Of a stretch of DNA of 15,682 bases, positions 7,146 to 14,020 are shown in pieces. The stretch comes from an uncultured Christensenella sp. (GTDB lineage: Bacteria > Bacillota > Clostridia > Christensenellales > UBA1242), in the NCBI GenBank assembly GCA_905203645.1, contig CAJKWP010000026.1, forward strand, positions 1 through 15,682. Reading direction: 5' to 3'. Position 1 is the first letter of the stretch. Each line of letters starts with the position of its first letter. Under the pieces are notes generated by a model that was not told the DNA's origin, made no database searches, and worked only from the letters and a program-made list of their open reading frames with translations. The position numbers and the translations under genes were made by a program.

Positions 7146-8507
7146 TTAAGCAAGTGTTATTTCATATCCATCCTTCCTATCCTTCACAACGTAACCCAAT
7201 TTCAAAATTTGATCACGCAAAAGGTCGCTTGTTGCATAGTCTTTGTTTTGTTTTGCTTCCCAACGTTTTTGAGCCAGTTCTTTGACGTTTTGTGGAATTT
7301 GCGCCTCTTCGGCAAAACCAAATGACAAAACTTTGTCAAAGTCAAGCACAAGGTCATAAATATCTTTGCTTCTTGGAAGTTTGACCAATCCCCAAACAAC
7401 ACCCAAGGCAAGTGGGAAATTCAAATCATCATTGATTGCATCAACAAATTGTTTTTTGTAATCTTGCAATACTTGTTTATCGGTGCTTTGTTGACTGTTC
7501 TTGTGTTCTTTTACAATTTCACGCAAAGATTTGAGAGCGTTATGCGCTGCCGAAAGTGCTTCAAACGTAAAGTTTTGTTGTTTGCGATAATGTGCGTTCA
7601 TAAAGAAGTATCTGAAATCAAGTGGTTCAAAGCCTTTTTGGGCAAGTTGGTCAACCGTGTAAATATTTCCCAAACTCTTGCTCATTTTTCCGCCGTCAAC
7701 TTGCAAAAATTCAACATGCATCCACTTGTCAACGACTTGCTTTCCTTCCAAAGCGTTGCTTTGTGCAATTTCGTTTTCGTGATGAATAGTTTTGTGGTCA
7801 ACCCCGCCGGTGTGAATATCTATGTGGTCGCCAAGATATTTTTTGCCGATTGTGGAGCATTCGATATGCCAACCAGGATATCCCATTCCCCAAGGACTTT
7901 GCCATTGCATAAGGTGTTCTTTTGGAGCCTTTACCCAAAGAGTAAAATCTGCTGGATTGTGTTTTTCTGGATCAATTTCAATTCTTGCACCAGCCTTTTT
8001 GTCTTCAACGGCGCCACCAAGTTTCCCATATCCAGGGAATTTTGCGATATCATAATAAATGCCCTTGCTTGTTTCATAAGCATATCCTTTTTGCAACAAT
8101 CCTTGCACAAAAGAAATGATATCGTCAATTACGCTTGTTGCGGGAACAACATAGTCAGGGGTTTGTATATGCAATTTTTTTGTTTGATCAAAAAAGAAAT
8201 CAGTATAAAATTTTGCGATTTGATAAGGGTCTTTGTTCTCCCTTTTGCTTGCAACTTCCATTTTGTCATCGCCTTCGTCGGCATCGCTTGTCAAATGTCC
8301 AACGTCAGTTATGTTCATACAAAGTTTTACATCAATACCGTTGTACATAATTGTTTTGTGCAAAACATCCATAAAAAGATAAGCACGCATATTTCCAATG
8401 TGTGCATAGTAATAGACAGTTGGTCCACAACTGTAAATTTTTACCAAGTTGTCTGTTGGCACAAGTTCTTCTTTTTTGTTTGTAAGCGAGTTAAAAAGTT
8501 TGATCAT
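7146..8507 (-). CDS. cysS: Cysteinyl-tRNA synthetase
   Basis: The 453-residue class I enzyme charges tRNA-Cys with cysteine in the cytoplasm. Visible features are YSCGPTVYYYAHIGN, with the HIGH-type signature HIGN at 36-39, and KMSKS at 274-278. The zinc site that gives cysteine specificity is formed by C27, C217 (GWHIECS), H242 and E246 (HHENE). Length matches the usual 450-480 residues. The ATG at 8507 is chosen over one ten codons upstream because AAAGGA lies 6 bases before it. It is preceded by a strong promoter (8546-8574) with a leader of only about 30 bases, so there is no T-box riboswitch, unlike many Bacillota cysS genes. The gene is complete and looks functional. Confidence 0.97.
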   Translation of the reverse strand: MIKLFNSLTNKKEELVPTDNLVKIYSCGPTVYYYAHIGNMRAYLFMDVLHKTIMYNGIDVKLCMNITDVGHLTSDADEGDDKMEVASKRENKDPYQIAKFYTDFFFDQTKKLHIQTPDYVVPATSVIDDIISFVQGLLQKGYAYETSKGIYYDIAKFPGYGKLGGAVEDKKAGARIEIDPEKHNPADFTLWVKAPKEHLMQWQSPWGMGYPGWHIECSTIGKKYLGDHIDIHTGGVDHKTIHHENEIAQSNALEGKQVVDKWMHVEFLQVDGGKMSKSLGNIYTVDQLAQKGFEPLDFRYFFMNAHYRKQQNFTFEALSAAHNALKSLREIVKEHKNSQQSTDKQVLQDYKKQFVDAINDDLNFPLALGVVWGLVKLPRSKDIYDLVLDFDKVLSFGFAEEAQIPQNVKELAQKRWEAKQNKDYATSDLLRDQILKLGYVVKDRKDGYEITLA

Positions 8508-8545
8508 AAACAGTCCTTTTAAAGTCTTCAATTTCACTATACATT

Positions 8546-8574
8546 ATTATACTCTACCACACCACTTTTTGCAA
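8546..8574 (-). promoter_or_regulatory. Sigma-A promoter of cysS
   Basis: On the minus strand TTGCAA (8569-8574), a 17-base spacer and a perfect TATAAT (8546-8551) are present. Transcription should begin near 8539. Confidence 0.7.
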
Positions 8575-8599
8575 ACGTTCTGAAAAAATTTGCACCAAC

Positions 8600-8634
8600 A
8601 AAAAACGAGCCCCATCAACTCTGATCAATGGAGC
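8600..8634 (-). terminator. Intrinsic terminator upstream of cysS
   Basis: Read on the minus strand, AGGCTCCATTGA and TTGATGGGGCTC form a stem of about 11 pairs, several of them G-U, closed by a short loop and followed by GTTTTTTG. The wobble pairs work only in minus-strand RNA, which fixes the direction. It would end a transcript coming from the region 8640-8740 or from further upstream. Confidence 0.55.
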
Positions 8635-8741
8635 CTTGTGAACCAAAATTCAAAAGGCAAACAATCGTAATTTTAAAGTCCGCTTTTCGTCAGTCCAAAA
8701 TTTTATGATTTAATATTGATATACCAAACCAAAATAAGCAT

Positions 8742-8885
8742 AAAAAAAGAATTACAATTCTGGCTTTTCGCCTATACCTTATAACAAGGTCAATGTAATT
8801 CTTAAAGAGCGAAGCAACTCGAGCGAAATGCATTGGTTGCAATTACGGAACACCGAAACTCAATTCGTTTTTCTTCCAACGCTCT
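8742..8885 (-). ncRNA. Candidate structured small RNA, about 144 nt
   Basis: A near-consensus promoter (8892-8920) would start transcription at about 8885, exactly at the first base of a stem AGAGCG (8880-8885) that pairs with CGCTCT (8806-8811). Inside this domain TTGG pairs with CCAA (extendable to GCGTTGG/CCAATGC), and there is a small CGG-TGTT-CCG hairpin. The 3' domain is a three-way junction: a perfect 10-bp outer stem (8794-8803 with 8747-8756) encloses ACCTT-GTTAT-AAGGT (8776-8790) and a GGC/GCC hairpin (8762-8772), and is followed by a run of T residues to 8742, a typical intrinsic terminator. No reading frame of note exists. I could not match it to SRP RNA, 6S RNA, tmRNA or RNase P. 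Confidence 0.6.
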
Positions 8886-8891
8886 ATTATG

Positions 8892-8920
8892 AGTATATCT
8901 CATACATAATCAAAAGTCAA
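8892..8920 (-). promoter_or_regulatory. Sigma-A promoter of the small RNA gene
   Basis: On the minus strand TTGACT (8915-8920), a 17-base spacer and TATACT (8892-8897) are present, each one base from consensus. There is no coding sequence downstream for almost 400 bases, which supports a non-coding product. Confidence 0.7.
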
Positions 8921-8990
8921 ATCATTTTTAAACTAAACACAATACCTGCCATTACTTATCGCGACGACTAATTCAAGTAAGACGCGCCTT

Positions 8991-9165
8991 GTTTAAGTTA
9001 TGTATAGAATAACATAACACTCAAACGGGTCCTTTTCACCCTGTCCCATCCTCCTGGTTTTAGTTATATATAATATATAGAATAACATAACACTCAAACT
9101 TGACAGATACATAAAACATTCAGGGTATCGTTTTAGTTATATATAGAATAACATAACACTCAAAT
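8991..9165 (-). CRISPR. Type II-A CRISPR array, 3 repeats and 2 spacers
   Basis: Repeats lie at 8991-9026 (36 bp), 9057-9099 (43 bp) and 9130-9165 (36 bp), with spacers of exactly 30 bp at 9027-9056 and 9100-9129. Transcription is assigned to the minus strand because the repeat then begins GTTTGAG and pairs with the plus-strand tracrRNA anti-repeat: GUUUGA with UCAAAU, a GU/GAGU bulge, then a 14-bp stem GUUAUGUUAUUCUA. The repeat at 8991, farthest from the leader, carries two substitutions, the usual pattern of decay at the trailing end. The middle repeat has a 7-bp TA-rich insertion just beyond the part that pairs with tracrRNA. The repeat nearest the leader starts with A instead of G. Confidence 0.93.
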
Positions 9166-9260
9166 CTCAAAAGTAAGAGTATTAACCTGGACCGATTTAC
9201 TCTATATAGTTATATCGTAATAAATTATCACATTTTTTGCAAACAAATAACCGTATTTTG
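9166..9260 (-). promoter_or_regulatory. CRISPR leader region
   Basis: This 95-base AT-rich stretch lies between the csn2 relic and the first repeat, the standard leader position in type II-A loci. It ends CTTTTGAG directly against the repeat, close to the ATTTGAG leader-anchoring sequence reported for some type II-A arrays. A TGTGATAAT extended -10-like element occurs about 70 bases before the first repeat, but no convincing -35 accompanies it. Confidence 0.5.
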
Positions 9261-9586
9261 TCAAATTTCACACAATTGATTATCTATAATTATTTTTTAT
9301 CTGATGGCAAATTATTATCCACGTTATTTATAAGTAAAACTTTTATTTCATTGTATATACATTGTTTGAAAACAAACGTTATTTTTTCAGCCGACATATA
9401 GATTGGCAAATTGTAAAAAATCAACAATTTAATACTAAAAACACTCCTGAGACTCACCTTCAAGTTGTTTTAAAAGATTGTTTGTTTTAGCGAAAAACAT
9501 ATCAGCATCTTCCAAAATAAGTGACAAATATTGTTACGTTCAAAATCAAACTCTTGTTCGACGTCGTTAACCGTGCGAAAACTCAT
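9261..9586 (-). pseudogene. csn2: csn2 relic (type II-A spacer acquisition gene)
   Basis: The relic begins with an ATG overlapping the cas9 stop by 4 bases (ATGA). The first frame reads MSFRTVNDVEQEFDFERNN, then loses sense and meets a stop at codon 39. From 9436 the same frame reads SIKLLIFYNLPIYMSAEKIT and later YNEIKVLLINN, which resembles the C-terminal part of Csn2 (compare KKLLIFVN in the S. pyogenes protein, and YNKINLLLIES-like segments of others). It stops at 9290, but a one-base shift in an A-run (9293-9298) continues as IIIDNQLCEI and a TGA at 9261, the characteristic IIDxDLCEI-type Csn2 end. The N-terminal half of csn2, cas2 and essentially all of cas1 are missing. MSFRTV could be the first codons of cas1, which often starts this way. 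Confidence 0.7.
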
Positions 9587-12500
9587 CGCACGTTCTCCAA
9601 ATCTTGTTGATAAATAACGTATCCCAGCACGTTCCTTTTGACCAACTTATATCCTTTCCCGGTAACGTTTTTGTTTATCCTGTAATTGGTAAGTTGGCCA
9701 CTTCGACCAATTGCATCAAGCTTCCAAATCAAATTTCCGCGATTTGAAATAGTTGTCACCATACCATATAAAAATTTGCTTTGTTCAACCATTTCAAGAT
9801 TGCTAAATACTTCAATTTTTTCATTCAATATTTTTGAAATTTCACCTTTTGTAATCACAGAATACATATCGGTATTCACATAATCTGCTATCTTTTTGTA
9901 GATTTGTATATTTTCTTCTTTAGTCAAACTTAATTCTTTGCCATTTTTGTTTTTTGCCGGTGAAACAACGATTTTATCGCGTGAAATATCCATTGTGACG
10001 TTTGCGTTTGACAAAGAAAAGAACTTTGACAATATCTTTATGTATTTTTGCGTTTCAAAATCAACATACCATTCGTTGAAGTTGTGCAAAAGCAGCGAAC
10101 TGCCAGAAGTTCCGGAAAGCAAAAACCTGCCTTTTCCCAATGCAAGTTCAGAATAAAGCGGCAACTTGTCTTTCAAAATTACCGGGTTATTTAACCCCAG
10201 TTCCCCCGTCAAATATTCTTGCAAGGTCAGCAAGTTCGACTTTATTTTTGCGTAAGCATACGTTGTCATTCTTTCAATTGTAACGATATCTTTGCCGGAT
10301 TTCAAAGATTTTACAATCATAAAATATGCAGTAGTTTGATCACCAAATCCACCGTACCTTTCAATATTTGAAAGTGTGCCTTTTCCTTTCAAATTTACCT
10401 TTGCCTCGGTATTCGGATTATTTTTTCTGCTTTTGTGGATTGTTTCCAAATAGAATGCAGCATTCGTTTGCATTTCCATTTTTTTGCTTACAGATATATC
10501 GTTACGTTTGCAAATATCCCGAATACGCGAAACGTCTTTGTATCCCTGCCAAATCAATTCTTTAGTGCTGTAATCATAGATGTACTTGTTAAAAATTTTA
10601 AGTGGATTTTCGGTTTGTTTCTCCACGTCGTCACTTGAATCTTCGGTTTCAATTGGCCGTATAAAATCCCCAAGTTCTTGTTTTTTCTTGAAATAATTTA
10701 CCGGATTATCTGTAAATTTGGCACGCGTTACGTTGCCTACGACAATATTGAGATAAGCGTCTATCGCATGGTGCAGATCGTTTGCATCTCTGCATTTTGG
10801 AATACTGTGCCAACGTCTGAAATCACTTACAACTTCCGCCTTGGAAAATACTATATTTTTCTCATTTTCCACAAATCTGCGCAAAATATCGATAAGTCCT
10901 TTTACCGACTGACTCGTTTCAACCAACTGTCGGTTGATAAAGCCCGCTCTGTCTTCAGGTGTCAAATTTTCTCTTCGGGTCAATTTGTCATACTTGCTTT
11001 GTGACATCGTTCCCTGTTCCAACCATGATTTCCAAATATGTGCACAGTTTTGCACCCACTCTTGTGGCAGCGGATACAAATCACTTTTGATATTATTATA
11101 TCTTTTACGCACAAGTACTCTGTTGTTCAATGAATCGTCTTTTACAAAACATCTCGGAATAATATGATCAATGTCACAATCACTCAAATCTTCGATTGTC
11201 AATGGTTCGCCAGAATACGCACATTTTCCGTTTTGCAAAAAATACAAATACAATTTATCTTCTCTCAATTCACTTTCTTGCTTGTTATTCAATTCCTTAA
11301 GCAATTCATTGTAATTCTTAGCAATTTTTGATATTTCGTCTTTTTTGCTTTTGTAAGTATCTTGCAATTTTTTCAATCTGCTTAGTTTTCTTCCCTGTTC
11401 ACCCTTTTCTTCATCGCTTCGCGTCGTTTCAACAAATATTTTTTGTGGATATTCACCCAGGTGTTTTTTAAGTTCTTTTATAACCAATACAGACTGCCAA
11501 ATACCACGTTTTACACTTGGTGAACAATAACAATTTTCAACCGCCTCATATTCAATCTCTTCACCAAATTGCTTTTCTATAGTTTCAATTTCTTCTTTCA
11601 AAGTATATTTTTCGTTGTGTAAAATCTGTTGCAAATTTTGATTTGTATGCCACAACGCATCGTTTACACCACAGAAAACTTCACCGGTACTCTTGTCAAC
11701 AAAACGAACGTCATTCAATATTTTTTTGGACAATGTGCCAAATCCAGAATAATTCAATGCTCTTATTTTTCTCAGTTCGTCATCAGTCAAAAAAGGAAAC
11801 TCTTTTTTCAATTTTTCCGTAACACGTTTTTTATCCTGCATGATTGTAAGCAGTTTTATTATTTCTTCGGTCAACGTAACGTCGTTAACTTTGTCACCCA
11901 AAATATTTTTCAGCGTAATGTATGGTGCTAAGTTTGATTTAAAATCTTTATCTATTCCACCGATTTCAATTGATCTTGGTTCAGCCCCATATTTTACACT
12001 GCGTGCCAACAGTTTCTTTATATCAAGAACAGTGACCTTTGACTTGGTCATAAACAGTTCGTCAAAAATCCTTCTTTTCAAATCTACATCTTCTTTACCG
12101 TCGTTTAAAGCAACACCGTTGACAGTTATTTTGTTGAGTTCATTCAAAACTTTATATTTGCAAAAAATAACGGAATTTTTGGGCAATACGTCTTCATTTT
12201 TAAAATACGTACACTTATTTGTCATTCTTCGTATGAAATCATTTTCAGATTGATCAAAATCAACTATTTTGTCAAGATTCCAAGGCGTATATGTCAATGA
12301 ATTATTTTTGATTGTTGCCCAAACGTTTTTACTATTATTTTTAGCGGTTACCGGACCAACAAAGTAAGGCACTCTGAACTGCATAATTTTTATAATTTTT
12401 TCCGCATTAGTCAACCCTGTTTCGTCTTTTTGCTTCAAAAATTCAAATTTGGTCGCATTCGTTTCCAATATCTTTTTTAACTCTTTTACCAGCAAACTAT

Positions 12501-13851
12501 TCGGTATGCTTGCGTTCGCTTTATTTCTCAGTTTGACCAAGAAGCTCCCATCTGTAACTTTGTCCAAAATTGCTTTCTTGCTTGTTTCGTAATTTGCATC
12601 TTGAAATTCCGGTTCACTTTCCAAAATATTTTTCAGATATTTGTGCAAAGATTCAATATTTTTTTTGTAATCATGATAAATTTCTTTATAATTATTACCA
12701 TCTTTTTGTAGTTCAATGCCAAGCTTCACATTCTTGCCACCAAGTACCAATCTTTGTGTGTAAAGAGAATAGTTTATTTTTTCATTGTTTGTTGTATACG
12801 AACTTCTGAATATTTCTTTGTATCTGCTTTTATGATACTTTCGTATAAATGTTTTCAATTTTGCCAAGTCGTCTTTGTACAAATTGTATTGTTTCAACTT
12901 TGCTTCACAAACATAATTGCAATCACCAATCAACTTTTTTAACACAATTTCATCGTACGCATTTTTTATTTTTTCCAAAAGAGGAACTTGGTCGTCACTT
13001 AAACCGGTTAATTTTGATACACACGTTTCAAATTTTTCGATATCAGTTAAGTCAACGCATGCAGATTTTTCTTCGTCCAACGAGAATAAATTGTTTACGT
13101 CAATTTTGCCACTAATAAACGATTCAACGATAATTTTATCTTTGTTGTCCCCGTGTTTTTTTTGCAGCTGACAATTCATCAATTCAAGCAACGCTGTTTT
13201 TTGATCTTTTTTATATTTATTATTTTTCAATACGTTAATCAGTTCGGCGTCCGATATATCAGTTTTAAAAGTAACTTCGACATCATCCATTTGCTCACAA
13301 ATACTTTTTATATTTGCAAGCAAATCAGCAAAACCAATATTTTCACTTTCACCACCACTTTCATAAAAATGTCCTCTATTTTTTATAAGATTATAAACTG
13401 CCAAATACAAATAACGTATGTCTTTTGCAGGTACTTTTAACAATTCTTCTCTCAATTTGTAAATAGTAGGATAATCAGCAAAATAATTTGCGTCTGTGTA
13501 TTTTTTTCCATCTATGTCAAATCTGAATACACTATCCTTACCACCTTCCAGTCTGCAATCTTTATCATCGGCGTAATATGCGCTGTTTTTCAATCTAATA
13601 AAGAAATCTTTATCTACCTTTTCAATTTCATGCGCAAAAATTTGTTGCAACCAAAATTGCATCAATTTTTTTCTTGCTCTTCCTCGTCTTGCAGACCTTT
13701 TGGCTCGTCTTTTCTCAGCCGTATTTGCCGCTTCAAACAATCTTACACCCCAAAGATGTTTTCTATTTTTCCTAAGCACGTTAAATTTTTCATCGGTTAC
13801 TGCCCAACCAACACTATTTGTTCCAATATCAAGACCCAAAAAATACTTCAT
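9583..13851 (-). CDS. cas9: Cas9 RNA-guided DNA endonuclease, type II-A
   Basis: The 1422-residue product cuts double-stranded DNA guided by crRNA and tracrRNA. RuvC-I starts at the N-terminus with D8 (FLGLDIGTNSVGWAVTD). The arginine-rich bridge helix covers about 45-65 (AEKRRAKRSARRGRARKK), and the recognition lobe follows with LIKNRGHFYESGG (155-167). RuvC-II has E808 (IFVETT), HNH has DIDHIIPR with H896 and a likely N919, and RuvC-III has H1028 and D1031 (HHAIDAYLN). The C-terminal 270 residues should form the PAM-interacting domain. All nuclease residues are intact, so it is predicted active. It is slightly longer than SpCas9 (1368). The ATG at 13851 is chosen because it gives the family-typical MKYFLGLDIG; a longer frame reaching 13953 would translate through the tracrRNA gene. 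The GGGGAAGG site is about 14 bases upstream, unusually far. Confidence 0.97.
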   Translation of the reverse strand: MKYFLGLDIGTNSVGWAVTDEKFNVLRKNRKHLWGVRLFEAANTAEKRRAKRSARRGRARKKLMQFWLQQIFAHEIEKVDKDFFIRLKNSAYYADDKDCRLEGGKDSVFRFDIDGKKYTDANYFADYPTIYKLREELLKVPAKDIRYLYLAVYNLIKNRGHFYESGGESENIGFADLLANIKSICEQMDDVEVTFKTDISDAELINVLKNNKYKKDQKTALLELMNCQLQKKHGDNKDKIIVESFISGKIDVNNLFSLDEEKSACVDLTDIEKFETCVSKLTGLSDDQVPLLEKIKNAYDEIVLKKLIGDCNYVCEAKLKQYNLYKDDLAKLKTFIRKYHKSRYKEIFRSSYTTNNEKINYSLYTQRLVLGGKNVKLGIELQKDGNNYKEIYHDYKKNIESLHKYLKNILESEPEFQDANYETSKKAILDKVTDGSFLVKLRNKANASIPNSLLVKELKKILETNATKFEFLKQKDETGLTNAEKIIKIMQFRVPYFVGPVTAKNNSKNVWATIKNNSLTYTPWNLDKIVDFDQSENDFIRRMTNKCTYFKNEDVLPKNSVIFCKYKVLNELNKITVNGVALNDGKEDVDLKRRIFDELFMTKSKVTVLDIKKLLARSVKYGAEPRSIEIGGIDKDFKSNLAPYITLKNILGDKVNDVTLTEEIIKLLTIMQDKKRVTEKLKKEFPFLTDDELRKIRALNYSGFGTLSKKILNDVRFVDKSTGEVFCGVNDALWHTNQNLQQILHNEKYTLKEEIETIEKQFGEEIEYEAVENCYCSPSVKRGIWQSVLVIKELKKHLGEYPQKIFVETTRSDEEKGEQGRKLSRLKKLQDTYKSKKDEISKIAKNYNELLKELNNKQESELREDKLYLYFLQNGKCAYSGEPLTIEDLSDCDIDHIIPRCFVKDDSLNNRVLVRKRYNNIKSDLYPLPQEWVQNCAHIWKSWLEQGTMSQSKYDKLTRRENLTPEDRAGFINRQLVETSQSVKGLIDILRRFVENEKNIVFSKAEVVSDFRRWHSIPKCRDANDLHHAIDAYLNIVVGNVTRAKFTDNPVNYFKKKQELGDFIRPIETEDSSDDVEKQTENPLKIFNKYIYDYSTKELIWQGYKDVSRIRDICKRNDISVSKKMEMQTNAAFYLETIHKSRKNNPNTEAKVNLKGKGTLSNIERYGGFGDQTTAYFMIVKSLKSGKDIVTIERMTTYAYAKIKSNLLTLQEYLTGELGLNNPVILKDKLPLYSELALGKGRFLLSGTSGSSLLLHNFNEWYVDFETQKYIKILSKFFSLSNANVTMDISRDKIVVSPAKNKNGKELSLTKEENIQIYKKIADYVNTDMYSVITKGEISKILNEKIEVFSNLEMVEQSKFLYGMVTTISNRGNLIWKLDAIGRSGQLTNYRINKNVTGKGYKLVKRNVLGYVIYQQDLENVR

Positions 13852-13858
13852 AATTTCT

Positions 13859-13887
13859 TTGACAACCTTCCCCTTTTGTGATATACT
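13859..13887 (+). promoter_or_regulatory. tracrRNA promoter
   Basis: A perfect TTGACA (13859-13864), a 17-base spacer and TATACT (13882-13887) predict a start near 13894, exactly where the anti-repeat begins. The spacer contains, on the opposite strand, the ribosome binding site of cas9. Confidence 0.85.
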
Positions 13888-13893
13888 GTAATT

Positions 13894-13978
13894 GTAGAAT
13901 AACATAACGAGTTCAAATAAATGTATTCTAAATTTGTTGGTCTTATTGACCATAGCAGGCAGTTTGCCTGCTTTTTTT
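13894..13978 (+). ncRNA. tracrRNA
   Basis: The RNA begins with the anti-repeat TAGAATAACATAAC (13895-13908), the bulge GAGT (13909-13912) and the lower-stem strand TCAAAT (13913-13918). These pair with the minus-strand CRISPR repeat in the geometry seen for SpCas9, where the bulge is AAGU. The tail holds TGGTC-TTATT-GACCA (13938-13952) and an 8-bp hairpin AGCAGGCA-GTT-TGCCTGCT (13954-13972), which with the following T-run forms the terminator. No typical compact nexus hairpin is evident between 13919 and 13937. It is about 85 nt long and is transcribed divergently from cas9, with only 42 bases between the cas9 start codon and its own start. Confidence 0.88.
13925..13952 (-). promoter_or_regulatory. 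Possible cas9 promoter
   Basis: On the minus strand TGGTCA (13947-13952), a 16-base spacer and TAGAAT (13925-13930) would start transcription near 13918, giving a leader of about 67 bases. It lies wholly inside the tracrRNA gene on the opposite strand. This is the best candidate found between the lysS terminator and cas9, but the match is only moderate. Confidence 0.35.
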
Positions 13979-13984
13979 ATTGAA

Positions 13985-14012
13985 CAAATAAAAACGAGCC
14001 CGAAAGCCCGTT
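13985..14012 (-). terminator. Terminator of lysS
   Basis: On the minus strand AACGGGC and GCTCGTT (13993-14012) form a stem with one G-U pair and a short loop, followed by TTTTTATTTG. It begins 8 bases after the lysS stop codon. The opposite strand also carries a T-run, so it may stop transcription in both directions. Confidence 0.8.
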
Positions 14013-14020
14013 ATTTTTTG

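Noticed and set aside
8508..8545. T-box riboswitch in front of cysS
   Set aside because: The promoter leaves only about 30 bases of leader, too short for a T-box, and no T-box sequence was seen upstream.
8742..8885. Identity as SRP RNA or 6S RNA
   Set aside because: The SRP tetraloop region is absent (only a partial GGAAG occurs) and the fold is not the single long bulged hairpin of 6S RNA.
9166..9220. A third 30-bp spacer (9166-9195) followed by a fourth repeat
   Set aside because: The 30-base length is suggestive, but the following sequence (TTTACTCTATATAG) aligns poorly to the repeat. It is the leader position.
13880..13920. tracrRNA read from the minus strand, with crRNA from the plus strand
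   Set aside because: The minus-strand version lacks the 6-bp lower stem, a proper bulge and a terminator after the anti-repeat. The plus strand has promoter, bulge geometry and terminator all in register.
13852..13953. N-terminal extension of cas9 by 34 residues to an ATG at 13953
   Set aside because: The extension has no homology to Cas9, lies inside the tracrRNA gene, and the family start MKYFLGLDIG is at 13851.
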